Program-made: the position numbers and the translations under genes
Notes under the pieces: generated by a model
The model's input: only the letters and a program-made list of their open reading frames with translations
Database searches by the model: none
What the model was told of the DNA's origin: nothing
Part shown: piece by piece, positions 1 through 9,953 of the stretch
How the letters are laid out: each line of letters starts with the position of its first letter
Numbering within the stretch: position 1 is the stretch's first letter
Source of the DNA: Atopsyche davidsoni
Taxonomy: Eukaryota; Arthropoda; Insecta; Trichoptera; Hydrobiosidae
Length of the DNA stretch: 64,000 nt
Assembly: GCA_022113835.1 (NCBI GenBank)
Contig: JAILWY010000001.1
Location: forward strand, 13,942,501-14,006,500
Direction: 5' to 3'

Positions 1-599
1 TTGTGAAAATGGTTATTAAAACGATAGGAAAACCCTTTACTGTCAACATTGTCTTTTTAATGATTTTAAATTTAATATAAAGTATACAATTGTTTTCTCG
101 CTATGAATTTGAAAATAAAATGATAATTTTGAAAAATATGTTATTAAAATTATATTTTGTTCAAACTAATTTTTAGTTTTTTTTAATATTATTTAAGTGT
201 GTTGCATTATTTTTATAATTAAAATCACTGGAATTTATTTTCCTACAAGTTTACTAGTATTAGTAGAAAACCAAGTAAGCGAACACATTTAATATCAACG
301 TATAATTACCTTTATAGATTCAATTCATTTTAAAATAAAAAACATTTTATGTAAATAGATACATTTTTATTATAAGGATGACTTTTTTGATACGTTAACT
401 ATTTATTCATGTTTATAGTATTTTTTCAACCCTTAGATTCCAACAGTAAAACTTTGATAAAAATGTTATATGAACAATTCTTTGAACACTGAATGTGTAT
501 TTTTTCAAAAACATTGAATCTAAATAAGCATTAAAACAAGTTTTTTTTTATAAATTGTGATAGATGATAACATACTCGTATTTTCTCTGCAGTGTTTAG
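1..599. other. A+T-rich DNA, nothing recognised
   Basis: Long A and T runs with no open frame of note, no palindrome and no match to the repeat families found elsewhere in the window. I see nothing to annotate here. Confidence 0.5.
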
Positions 600-850
600 T
601 CAATGCAGTATGAGCATCGACTGGGATTCTCTGCAGCAGAGTTGCGGCTGCCTGCGTTGTCTCCTCGGGTCTTCAGTCAATTTCAGAGCTAGTCACGTTT
701 CGCTCCAGTTCTGGTGACGTTCGTTAGACTCGTGAGGAGTGAGGAACTGGAAGTTGGGGCTAGATGCTCTTCATGGCTTCATGCTCACGCGACTGGAAGA
801 ATCACAGTGGTTTCGTGACGCTTGCTCGAAGTACTGTACAAAATTGCTTG
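600..850. other. G+C-richer island, possible regulatory or exonic DNA
   Basis: Composition rises sharply against the flanking A+T-rich DNA, with CpG dinucleotides retained. No long open frame, splice-site pair or known motif set decides its role. In this window such islands recur every few kilobases outside the repeats, so a conserved non-coding element or an unrecognised exon are both possible. Confidence 0.3.
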
Positions 851-1068
851 ATTTCATAACAAACCTTGTAAATCAATATTAAGAAACTTTATCGTTACTA
901 TCAATTAGCAGAACGACTTTCTAATAATTTAATAAAATTTTCTAGTGGCTCTCTTTCTATTTCAACGGTATGTATTATAATAAATTCTTCCGATAAGTAT
1001 AAAAACATTTTTAAAAATTCGATACATTTAAAAACGTAAGATTTCATAAACAGGTAACCTCAATATAT

Positions 1069-1597
1069 AATGTCTATTTTTTGGATTGAACGTCAATCAG
1101 ATGCGTATTTATTACCCATTACGGTTTTATAATATTATTACTAATATGATTAGGCACATTAATTCACACATAGAAGATGATTAAAGAAATTCTCAGAAAA
1201 ATATCATCGTGATTTGTGTGGGATTTGAACCCACATAATGGGTAATAAATACGCATCTGATTGACGTTCAATCCAAAAAATAGACATACTTATATGATGG
1301 TGCGCGTCTTGGCTAAATCAATAGATTTTAAAAATAATATCCAGATGGGATTAAAATCGCTTCACTTGTTACTTTGTTAAAAAAGTCCAGTGCTTGCAAA
1401 TCACTAAATATTGGTTGGCCTGGGCACATTGGTTCATATGTAGAGTATGATTGCTAAAAATTCTTGGTTGACGGATGTGATTCGTTAGTACAAGGGTTAG
1501 TACACCGGCCATGTAAGCCAGGGGATGTGAATTTTCTGAGAATTTCTTCAATCATCTTCTATGTGTGAACTAATGTGCCTAATCATATTAGTAATAT
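1069..1597 (-). mobile_element. Family A tRNA-palindrome element, copy 1 (rearranged)
   Basis: The element is flanked by the exact 10-base repeat CTCAATATAT (1059-1068 and 1598-1607). It reads tail-first, so its sense is the minus strand. The family tail lies at 1070-1125 and is followed by part of one arm, with the inverted 3' half of the tRNA-like domain near 1207-1231. A second, oppositely oriented tail follows at 1236-1286, then the family loop, then the other arm (about 1481-1595). The second tRNA-like domain is cut inside its T arm near 1530. The internal extra tail means this copy has been rearranged or is a composite of two units. The arm end (CTAATCATATTAGTAAT) is shared with the other copies. 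No protein is encoded. Confidence 0.75.
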
Positions 1598-1639
1598 CTC
1601 AATATATTACATAAAAATAAAATATTTTGCTTACCGCGC

Positions 1640-1975
1640 CCATTTAAATAATTTCCTCTAGGATGTAAATTAGATCGCAAGCCGCAGTCGGCAACTCTGC
1701 AGCTCGGCGTTTGTTTATAAAAAACCTCCTCGTGTTTCAAGCATATTAGGCAAACAGTCGCCGCCTCGCTCGCCGTATGATACACTCTGCTCTGCCCTGC
1801 TGAGAATGAGGCTTGCATGCTAAGTAAATCCTCTTAGGGTGGATTATGTGTCGCGAGCACCCCCAGCCGAGGCTCTGGCCGTGACGGGCGCAAATACGCG
1901 GCGAACGGCAATCCGGAATGCTTCGATTCGCTGAGAAGCCGCAAGGTGTGTTCACTGAGAACAACTAATTTTCTT
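1640..1975. other. G+C-richer island
   Basis: A CpG-containing stretch with no open frame longer than about 75 codons and no similarity I recognise. The short minus-strand frames here lack protein-like composition. It lies between two tRNA-palindrome insertions. Confidence 0.3.
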
Positions 1976-2080
1976 ATAAAAATGCATTTCATTTTTTATA
2001 TCATTTGATTCATAATGATTAAGTACATTTTTTTTTAAATATTGAAAATTGATTAAAGAAACTCTCAGAAAAATATCATC

Positions 2081-2156
2081 GTGATTTGTGTGAGATTTGA
2101 ACGCACATCCCCAAGCTTACATGGCCGGTGCATTACCAATTATATCAACGAATCAC
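2081..2156 (-). other. tRNA-like domain (A' left arm)
   Basis: A 76-nt tRNA-like unit on the minus strand. The acceptor ends pair over six of seven positions, and the T arm and B-box region are recognisable with one change (TGCGTTCAAATC). The anticodon-loop area reads CATGTAA. It is a module of the surrounding mobile element rather than a free tRNA gene: base 33 is not T, and the same unit recurs in every copy. Confidence 0.6.
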
Positions 2157-2246
2157 TGGTACATAGCAAGAATATTAAACAATCATATCCTATAAATGAA
2201 ACAACGTACTTATTATGCCAATTAAATATTGTGTGACTTTCAATAC

Positions 2247-2474
2247 ATATATCTTATTTTTTATTAACGTCAATCAGATGCGTATTTATTAAATTATTAT
2301 GCGTTAAAAATTCTCGATAAACGGAAGTGATTCGTTAGTACAAGAGTTAGTACACCGGTCATGTAAACCAAGGGATGTGGGCTCAAATCCCACACAAATC
2401 ACGATGATATTTTTCTGAGAGTTTCTTTAAATCATCTTCTATGTATGAACTAATGTGCCTAATCATATTAGTAA
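2247..2474 (-). mobile_element. Family A tRNA-palindrome element, copy nested in A'
   Basis: Inserted in the loop of the A' element and flanked by an exact 12-13-base repeat (T)GACTTTCAATAC (2234-2246 and 2475-2487). It keeps a shortened tail at the left (about 2256-2300) and one full arm at the right with an intact 76-nt tRNA-like domain at 2327-2402. The second arm is lost. The insertion must be younger than its A' host. The terminal sequence CTAATCATATTAGTAAT matches the other A copies. Confidence 0.8.
2327..2402 (+). other. tRNA-like domain, 76 nt
   Basis: Begins GTGATTC and ends AAATCAC, giving a six-of-seven base-pair acceptor stem. The D-arm region GTTAGTACAAGAGTTAGTAC resembles the A box of tRNA-Asp/His-type genes. 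The T stem GTGGG/CCCAC is perfect, and the B box reads GGCTCAAATCC. It carries no CCA or discriminator context suggesting a working tRNA. It is part of a repeated element. Confidence 0.65.
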
Positions 2475-3000
2475 TGACTTTCAATACTCGACTTTTAACC
2501 GTTTGAGTGAAGCGTTTAAATCCGATCCGGTTATTATTATTTTTAAAGTCTATTTAATTTAGCCAATACGGTCGGATTTAAATGCTTTAAAAGTCTAGTA
2601 TTGCCAGTCACACAATATTTAATTGGCATAATAAGTACGTTGTTTCACTTATAGGATATGATTGTTTACAATTTTTGTTAAGTACCAGTGATTCGTTGGT
2701 ATAATTGGTAATGCACCGGCCATGTAAGCTTGGGGATTTACGATGATATTTTTCTTAGAGTTTCTTTTATCAATTTTCAATATTTGAAAAAATGTACTTA
2801 ATCAATATCAATCAATAAAACCTGTATAGGCAAAATCGTACTTCTTGTGAGACGGTATTCACAAAAATCAATAATACATCATTTGATTCATTGTTTAAAT
2901 AAATAAAATAATAAAAAAACTTTCTCTCAGTGACTTTTTATTACAGATTCTTTCTAACTCGTGCAATTGAATAATATATGAAAAATAAAATATTTGCTCT

Positions 3001-3192
3001 TTATAATAATGATATTGAGCAGCAGCAATATCCAGACTTTTCCTTCCAATATAAAACTGCGGTGCAAATGACCCGGGGATATATTTTCCCCTTATAAAAC
3101 CATGAATACAGGCTCAGCATGGGTATATGCTCAGTGAAACGGTCGCCAACCTCCTCTGAGGAGATACACTTGATAAAGAAGATATAATGTGA
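3001..3192 (+). repeat. LINE-tail repeat (family E), copy 1
   Basis: Homologous to stretches near 31683-32081, 42331-42677 and 60401-60707, which run on the opposite strand. Read in this direction it contains codons for MLSETVANLL followed by TGA and then G-D-T-L-D-K-E. That matches the C-terminal end and stop of the LINE fragment at 9405-9680 (MVTNLL, stop, GEA). It is therefore a truncated non-LTR retrotransposon 3' end, or a SINE carrying that end. Confidence 0.55.
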
Positions 3193-4930
3193 ATATCCTC
3201 CCAAAGGAAAAATCTTAGTGAACTTTGCTACCATTCTATAATATCTTCTCCTCACTAGATCTTTTTGATGGTTAGGTTTTTGTGTTTTACTAGATGAAAA
3301 ATAACTATTCACGTTAAATTAATAAAAAGTTTTTATATAAATAATATAAAAATTTACTTTTAAAAAATTCTTAGCTTTTATTCGCTCAAAGGCTATTTTG
3401 TTAATGTGTGTGTTTAAATTATATATTAACACGCCTGCTGCTAAAAAGGTTCTAAATACATCGGCGTCCTAGAAAGAGTAAGCCCAGCTATTGTGATGTG
3501 TCGGTGTCACATGTGTGCCATATTAACATTTAACGAAGAAAAGTAAAACCTTTATACTTTATAACATTGGATTATGCTAAATAAAATCATTATTTAATCA
3601 ACGTAATACTTTTTTTGATTTGATAGATTACAATTATATTCAAAATGTAATGTGGTTAAACTAAAATCGAATCATTATTTGCCAACAATTATATATCTAA
3701 ATTAATTACCGTTGAGTGATTCAAAGCATGATTGATTTCAAAATCATTCACTCAAAATATACACACGCTATCCGAAAAGTTTACACTTGAATGTTAAAAT
3801 AACTTTTCAGCGATATATATCTGATGAGGAGATGATTATCTGCAAATTGTTTTACTCTAATCGATCAAAAACTATTAAACGAATCTATTTGAGTATGGCG
3901 TATATAATTAAACCTGTCGCTCAACAAGTAACATGTAATATTTGGGATTGTTCATTATTTATTGGGTACGCATTTTATAGAGTTTAAAAAAATAATTTTA
4001 AAAGAAGTTGTGTGTTATTATAAACAATTATTTCAAATGCTGAAAAAGCATAGTGAATTTGATAATCATAATTCTTTTATTGATGTTTTAGGCCATTACT
4101 AAAAGATGTAAATATTTACAAGAAGTTTTTAAAAGTATATTTTAAATAGAGTGTGAAAGTTCAATGATTGCACGAAACAAATATTACCGTAATGAATTTT
4201 TAAAAATATTCATAAAAGTAAAAATTATTTTTGATAAAACATTTTTTTTTAAAGGTCTAGGTCCCATAATAGAGTTTTTTTTATCATTTTCTAGTCCGTT
4301 TAGCGAAAAATCGATTGCACCAATCAAAAATATTTAAATGCAAAAAGTTTGATACATCTTTTCTTCCGAACACAATATATTTTTATTTCTTATAAATTTA
4401 CTATTAATATGATAAATATGTGTTTTTCCGATTGAGGTGTAGGAATTTGGAGATTCGTCCGGTACATTTTCCAAGAATCCTAAACATTTAAAAGTCTTTT
4501 TTTCAATTGGAATTTAAAGACTAAATATAAACTATGTGCGTCTTATTAATTAAAAAATTTAAAAAAAATTAATCTTTAACAAACTTTGGTTTTGAACTTC
4601 GTCATTTTTTCCAATTTTTCAACATCTTCAAGATTTTATTTTACCCTAAAAATGGACGTAAATTAAATTTAAAAAAAAGATAAATATAATTCATAGTTTT
4701 CTCAATACTTTGTAAAAATATCAACTTTCGACATGGAAAAATAAAGTGTCAATATAATTAATTAAATGACACGATTTCGCCAGGTAATGGACTGCCTCTC
4801 AATTAAAAGGCTAGAAGCAACTGCTTTAAATAATTAATTTGATTAAAAAAAACAATCAAACAAATGTTTTATATAGCGTACAGCGAAAAAGTGTGATTTT
4901 TAACTTGGTGTTGTAGTATTCATACATGTT
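3193..4930. other. A+T-rich DNA, nothing recognised
   Basis: No repeat family, credible exon or structured element is visible. Homopolymer runs and short frames only. The 66-codon frame at 3787-3987 has no recognisable features. Confidence 0.5.
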
Positions 4931-5300
4931 GTATAATATTTCGGGTTGTGGTTCCCAGTGCGCAGTTTTAACTCGTACGTGCGCGCTTTGACACAAACGA
5001 ACGAATAAGGTGTTTTCATAACCCAGTTTCAGGACGCCGTGGATGTTATAAGATGGCATGCCATGGCGTAGGGTGGCTTGAGGGGAGCATGGGAGGGGGA
5101 TGTCCCCGTCTCCATTCGGGGGCTGCGGAAACACTTCCGGCGCGCGCTGTGTTTGAATTAAGGAGTTACTCAAGTGGGAGATCCCCAGAAACTTCCCGCT
5201 GTGTGGATACTTTGTTTTTTTTTTCCCGAAGCTTGTCTGAACACATGCGTGCTGTTCGTTAGCTGCGGGTCGTTCTGTGTCTATCTCACATACCTCAGCA
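4930..5300. other. G+C-rich island
   Basis: CpG-rich against its surroundings, with overlapping frames on both strands (4856-5173 minus, 5053-5262 plus) that neither resemble a known family nor show a convincing splice structure. Candidate regulatory DNA or unrecognised exon. Confidence 0.3.
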
Positions 5301-5500
5301 ATAAGCTTTAAATGTATTCTGCACCCATTTGGGATAGAACTTTATAGATAGAAAAACCTGCCGTGAATATTGATATAGATGTATCAAAATGCAATATAGA
5401 TTTTTGACATAAAAAATTGGACACGCCTACTTAATTCTTTTTAACATTTATCATATTTATTACACTAGTATTCTAAGTTCTTTAAGTATATATATTTATA

Positions 5501-5732
5501 AAGGCTGTCCCAAAATTAACGCAAGACTTGAATTTGTCGCCATTTTTGCAGTAAAATTTTGGGAACACCAGCTGACAGTTTAGGGTTAATAAAAATGGAG
5601 CGTTACACGATAGAACAACGTGTTTTCATTATTGAACAATATTTCAAAAATACTGAAAGCTTGGCAGCCTTTTTAAACATTACTGCAAATATGACGACAT
5701 ATTCAAACCTTGCGTTAATTTTGGGACACTTT
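5501..5732 (+). mobile_element. IS630/Tc1-mariner-type miniature element with transposase start
   Basis: Inverted ends carry TGTCCCAAAATTAACGCAAG (5506-5525) and its mirror (5709-5728), and the element sits between TA dinucleotides (5499-5500 and 5733-5734). This is the target-site hallmark of the Tc1/mariner superfamily. Inside, an ATG at 5595 opens a frame reading MERYTIEQRVFIIEQYF, the N-terminal helix-turn-helix start typical of these arthropod transposases. After about 26 codons the frame is lost by an internal deletion that joins directly to the right end. A second copy of the same family, rearranged, lies at 61203-61672. No active transposase can be made from this copy. Confidence 0.8.
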
Positions 5733-5739
5733 TATATAT

Positions 5740-7100
5740 GAGTAAGTTTCATAAACGATTCTACAAACGATTTAACATCGACATGTTAATAAGGGTAAAT
5801 TTATTGAAATCAAAGCATCAATACAAACATTTATATCTAATTTTTTTATGAAAATATATGTTTATAAAATCCAAATGGAAATAAAATGTCAATTTAAAAA
5901 AAATGTATATTAAAGACTGCGTGCTTACACTTGAAAACTTTAGTTTTGAAGTTGTCACATGTCATGATAACAGTTTAATTGAGGGTGATTTTTTTTATGA
6001 CCGGTAATATTTTAAGACCTCTTTTTTATTGAATTTCATAATACTTATTAGTTTAATATAGTAAATTCTTGCCAAGTTGTAAATCAATTTGAAGGTGCAG
6101 CTAGTGGCCTCTTTGACTTTGCCACATTGGAATAACAGAGGTCGTTTTTTAGGCCGTCTAGTAAACCAATCATATAATTATTTTCCCGTGACTGTTAACT
6201 TCAATAACAGCATTACTTTGCCGTGAACAAAATATTTGTAAAATCATTACTCTCAACATTACTTACTGAAATTACTCCATTTAGTGAATTCGAAATTATC
6301 TTCTGCAGACATCTCCGTATTGAATTCGTGTTTGCACGGAACGCTTATCAATTTACTCCGCTAGTAGAATCGATTAACTGACATGGTACAACATAACAAT
6401 AGCCTTGGAGCTGCTTACAAAATCCAATACCGACTTCCGAAATAACATTAAATTTCGCAATTGTACCGAATGATCAGAGCCGCTCCACCGAAATCTGCAC
6501 AAGTTTATAATGACTTTGGCCGGGGCTAAGTCAAATAACATTATGCTAGGTAATGAAGCGATTAACGGTAAACTCTAACAGCTTATTATGGCGTATAAGT
6601 ATAAATGCACAATGACGTAATGCCCTTCACTAAACTGGGGACTTAGTATTCACAATTCTGTAATGAGGTTATCAGATTTGCATGTATTTGATTTCAATGC
6701 TAAATTTAACAGTTGTTCGATTATGGAGCGTTGTTAGTGTTCATTAAAATTTGATAGAAAATATTATTGCCATCAGTGTAATTGGCAGTTCCTTTATTGA
6801 AGCGACATTTGATTATGAAGCAGCCAACCGGCTTTGTATTCATCGAGCGATTAAATTTTATATTTGCTATTATACCAAAGAAGAAATAACTAAATTATAG
6901 AACACTTTATACGACTTGCCGAGTGAAATATTTTATAAGGTGGCTTTGATATTACAAATTACTTTATTTCAAAAAAATTCTGTAAAAATAAGTAAACTTA
7001 AGTAACAGTCTGTGATATTAAACCCTTTTAAGGCGTCTAAGCAACTTTAAAAACAAATATTATTCGTATTTCATATGCATTTGGACATTATTGTTTATAA
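5740..7100. other. Unannotated A+T-rich DNA
   Basis: No open frame, repeat or palindrome recognised. The part between about 6300 and 6860 is somewhat less A+T-biased and could hold conserved non-coding sequence, but nothing specific supports that. Confidence 0.4.
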
Positions 7101-7105
7101 CAGTA

Positions 7106-8314
7106 TACGGTGTGTGCATTATTTTTTTTTTTAGAATTTTTTTGAAATTGGATCTTTATTATAATAAATTAGTACAATATATTCTATTCAAAGTATTGCC
7201 CATCGCTAGCCACTGCTTTTTCCTATCTTTCGGGCAAATTATGGATTCCATCCCAAAAGAACTGGTCTTTTGAAGCCAAGAAAGAATCAAGCCAATTTTT
7301 GATTCCCTGTTCAGAAGTGAAGCGTTTTCCAGAAAGGGCATTCTGCATCGATTGAAACAAGTGGTAGTCGGAAGGGGAAAGGTCTGGGCTATAAAGCGGC
7401 TGAGACAGAACATCCCATCCACTGTTTTCCAAATAGGTTTTAACCAATTTAGCAACATGTGGCCGAGCATTGTCATGATGGAAAATTACAGACTCGTGCC
7501 CGGTCGCATATTCTGGCCGTTTTTCTTCCAATGTTCGCTTCAAACGCATCAATTGTTGTCTGTAGAACTCGGCCGTGATAGTTTGGCCTGATTTCAGCAG
7601 CTCATAGTGGATGATACCCTTCTGATCTCACCAACTACACAGCATTACCATGGCGCCATGAATATTTGGCCTGGCCGTCGATGTTGATGCATGTCCAGGC
7701 TTACCCCATGATTTTTTACGCTTCAGGTTGTCGTAGCAAATCCAGTTTTTATCAGTGATGATACGATGCAAAAATGACTTCTTTTTGTGGCGTTCAAGCA
7801 GCATTTCCGAAATGAAAAATCGCCTTTCGACGTCTTTCAGCTTCAATTCATGTGGCACCCAATTTCCTTGCTTTTGAATCATTCCCAATGCTTTTAAGTG
7901 TCTTAAAATTGTTGCTCGATCAACTCCCAATGATTCTGCGCATTCTGCTTGCGTTTGACAAGAGCCTTTATCGAGCAATGCCTCTAATTCTTCAACTTCG
8001 AATTTTTTTGGTCGGCCTGGACGTTAAAGCGTCGAAACCAGTTCTCACACGTTTTTTGCGATGGAGCATGTTCACCCTAAACTTCACACAGCAATCGGTG
8101 ACTTTCAGCTGGTTTTTTCTTCCAATTGAAACAGAAAAGTAAACCTTCCCGCAAATTGCGTTTTGTTGGTACAAAAGTTGACATGTTGAGAGCTCAAAAA
8201 AAAATGTTGTATACACTTCAGCGATATGACTGAAAACAAAAACGCAATAATGACGATTCAATAGTAGTAACGCTATATCTTAGAAAATCCGAAAAAATTA
8301 ATGCACACACCGTA
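7106..8314 (-). mobile_element. mariner transposon, complete ends, decayed transposase
   Basis: Both terminal inverted repeats are present: TACGGTGTGTGCATTA at 7106-7121 and its mirror ending at 8314. Each is bordered by TA (7104-7105 and 8315-8316). The span of 1209 bases is the usual mariner size. The minus strand encodes a mariner transposase, described separately. The right end is repeated as a fragment at about 11755-11970, so at least one relative inserted nearby. Confidence 0.9.
7184..8184 (-). pseudogene. mariner transposase pseudogene
   Basis: Cut-and-paste transposase of the mariner family, read from an ATG at 8184 down to a TAG at 7184. Recognisable parts in order: the N-terminal DNA-binding region with the CENWFRRF segment; a second helix-turn-helix with CQTQAECAESLGV (7950-7910 area); the linker phrase GMIQKQGNWVPHEL; KSWGKPGHASTSTARPNIHG; the HHDNARPHVAKLVKTYLE block with the second catalytic Asp; and YSPDLSPSDYHLF with the third, a spacing fitting the D,D34D signature. 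The usual TGDEKW block at the first Asp reads TDKNW. An in-frame stop interrupts the N-terminal part, frameshifts occur near 7980-8010 and 7552-7628, and a TAG replaces the Trp after NLPER. Length and ends are normal, but the gene is inactive. Confidence 0.9.
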
Positions 8315-8355
8315 TATACATAACTTAAAAACGATGTGTTATCATTTATCATATT

Positions 8356-8757
8356 AAGAAATTCAATATTTTTGACAGAGAGTACTTGGTGGAATTCCAT
8401 TTTAATATTTTTGAATAAAATACTTGAGTGATTTTCCACATTTTTGTTTTTATTAGTGACCGGTTTCGCCAACCTTTCACGTTGGCATTATCAAACAGAG
8501 TGAGATTTTATATAATATTAAGCAATTAGGTACCGATTTGTTATTTGTTAGGTACATTAAAATCACATTAGCCCTTACCACCTGACAATCATTCTCTCTC
8601 TTTCCAACAACCTCTCCCTCTAACAATTGTTTACCTAATTGCTTAATATTATATAAAATCTCACTCTGTTTGATAATGCCAACGTGAAAGGTTGGCGAAA
8701 CCGGTCACTAATAAAAACAACAAAGTGGAAAATCACTCAAGTATTTTATTCAAAAAT
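8356..8757 (-). mobile_element. Family B hammerhead-like palindrome element, copy 1 (best copy)
   Basis: Flanked by an exact 12-base repeat ATTTATCATATT (8344-8355 and 8758-8769). The one-sided tail is at the left (AAGAAATTCAATATTTTTG onward, about 8356-8410). Two inverted arms follow (about 8411-8530 and 8635-8757) around a pyrimidine-rich loop. Each arm carries the motif GACCGGTTTCGCCAACC...GGCATTATCAAA or its mirror. On the plus strand at 8670-8706 this reads as a degenerate hammerhead-like core: TTGATAA, an extra T, stem GCCAAC/GTTGGC, GAAA, then C-CG-G and TC. No protein frame. Copies B2-B6 lie elsewhere in the window. Confidence 0.8.
8670..8706 (+). other. Hammerhead-ribozyme-like core, degenerate (family B)
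   Basis: TTGATAA stands where the hammerhead CUGANGA box would be, so C3 and G8 are changed. It is followed by an extra T, a perfect 6-base-pair stem (8678-8683 with 8691-8696), GAAA (8697-8700), a C-CG-G mini stem and UC before the predicted cleavage position. Stem I is only about two pairs. The changed core bases make activity unlikely in this copy. The mirror arm carries the same motif on the minus strand. Confidence 0.45.
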
Positions 8758-8869
8758 ATTTATCATATTTACGATAAGTTAATGTTACAGATATTTTATC
8801 AAACGAAGACATCGGAATCCGCAGCACATACATATCACAAAATATTTTTAGCTTCAAAAGACAAACTTT

Positions 8870-9090
8870 AACCTTATGTGGGGCTATTTATCAGGATCTC
8901 GGTTCTCGCCTAGAAAAACCATTACCCGGGCAGTCCTAGTGGAGCCTTCGCCTTTCAGGTCCGTGTTGACAGTGTCCACAGCCCCGGGCCCCGCCCCGGC
9001 GGCCCATTCAGCCGCCCACGCCAAAGCTGCGCTACACCTGCTGCTCGGTTTATTTAGAGCTTCGTATATCACCACCGTGACATTTTCATT
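8870..9090. other. G+C-rich island
   Basis: A strongly G+C-rich stretch with a run of CCCCGGGCCCCGCCCCGG type near 8983-9000. Short frames on both strands (8876-9103 plus, 8884-9075 minus) are unrecognised and lack a convincing splice context. Candidate promoter-like or conserved non-coding DNA. Confidence 0.3.
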
Positions 9091-9404
9091 AGTATATTTT
9101 TAGTAATACTATTCCATATTATTCCAACACTATTTTTTTCAAGAATCTTTCGGAAAAACAATGGTGCTCTTGTATACGAACTTTGAACGATTGCGAAAAT
9201 CAAGCTCACGAGTAGACACTTACTTAAGAATCACATTATCACATTTATCACATGTTGATAAATCATATGTTTATTAAAATGTTTTAATTTATAAAAAATG
9301 TATTAATTTGTTTGTAAATAAGCTCCTTCATCGTTTTGTAGTATATTATCAAATGAAACTGTCAATATATATTGCTTATATATATATAATCTTTTGTTGC
9401 CTCT

Positions 9405-9680
9405 CCTCATAGGAGGTTGGTGACCATTTCCTTGAACTTGTCTCTATCCTGGGCCGGTCTTACGAGTCCGGCTGCACTTCCGATCTCCATCCACTAGCGT
9501 AAATTCCGCATCCACGTGAACTTCCTTCTTCCAATGCCCCTTGGATGCCTTTCGCTTCTTTACCAACGTCAAGAGTTCCCTTTCTTTGCGCATTCTGTGC
9601 AAGACTCTTTCGTTTGTGACGCGGTCAACCCATGGTATCTTAAGGATTCTCTTACACATCCACATTTCAAACGCTTTAAT
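9405..9680 (-). pseudogene. Non-LTR retrotransposon (LINE) reverse-transcriptase C-terminal fragment
   Basis: The minus strand encodes RIKAFEMWMCKRILKIPW, followed by VDRVTNERVLHRMRKERELL. This is the stretch seen just downstream of the reverse-transcriptase domain in many arthropod LINE ORF2 proteins. It diverges after LVKKRK, where the usual block with a glycine-histidine motif is missing. It then returns to a recognisable C-terminus (DRDKFKEMVTNLL, stop) at about 9410-9450. The 3' end past the stop (GEA, then a short tail) is shared with repeat family E, suggesting family E copies were moved by this LINE. The fragment is 5'-truncated and abuts a Tigger-like remnant at about 9680. Confidence 0.75.
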
Positions 9681-9882
9681 TCTCAAAACACTTTATTCAG
9701 TATTACGTGTTATTTTTACTGAAAAATACATGTACTGTCTTTTAGGTAGCGTTTCTTTTACGTTCTTGTAAAATACGTTCATAACACCCAACGCTGTTTT
9801 TAATTGTTAAGAGAAGTCAATGACTACATTATGTTCATACACATTCTTAAATAAGAAATTCACGTAAAGCGGGGTATAACTG
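9681..9882 (-). mobile_element. Tigger/pogo-like miniature element, 3' part
   Basis: Closely similar to the right half of the complete element at 28990-29408, including the blocks TTATTTTTACTGAAAAATA and ACACCCAACGCTGTTTTTAA. It ends in CGTAAAGCGGGGTATAACTG followed by TA (9883-9884). The left half is missing, replaced by the LINE fragment at 9405-9680. Non-coding. Confidence 0.7.
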
Positions 9883-9953
9883 TATATAATACGAAAGTGT
9901 AGAAGGGCTGCTATACAATTTCTCAGATTCTTAAAATTAAACAAATTTAATTT

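Larger units (their letters stand above)
2014..2877 (+). mobile_element. Family A' tRNA-palindrome element with a nested family A copy
   Basis: Flanked by an exact 14-base repeat ATCATTTGATTCAT (2000-2013 and 2878-2891), the longest duplication in the window. The left arm begins AATGATTAAGTAC and contains an inverted 76-nt tRNA-like domain at 2081-2156. The right arm holds the sense tRNA-like domain from about 2690, cut in its T arm, and ends with the mirror of the left arm. A one-sided tail (about 2815-2877) follows, with the short hairpin CCTGTATAGG. The loop carries its own imperfect inverted repeat (about 2488-2530 against 2563-2605). A separate family A element interrupts the element at 2247-2474. 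A' differs from A in arm and tail sequence but has the same layout. Confidence 0.8.

Noticed and set aside
2014..2877. Ordinary terminal-inverted-repeat DNA transposon (MITE)
   Set aside because: The ends are not symmetrical: a unique tail lies on one side only, duplications are 10-14 bases without a fixed target, and truncated copies keep the tail.
5053..5262. Short G+C-island frames as genes (also 8876-9103, 10310-10498, 28246-28506, 38552-38845, 48629-48862, 60759-61022)
   Set aside because: Frames occur on both strands of each island, lack known motifs and lack convincing exon borders; open length follows from G+C-rich composition.
7352..8142. Plus-strand proteins over the mariner (7352-7591, 7852-8142)
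   Set aside because: These are antisense shadows of the minus-strand transposase, whose motifs are unmistakable.
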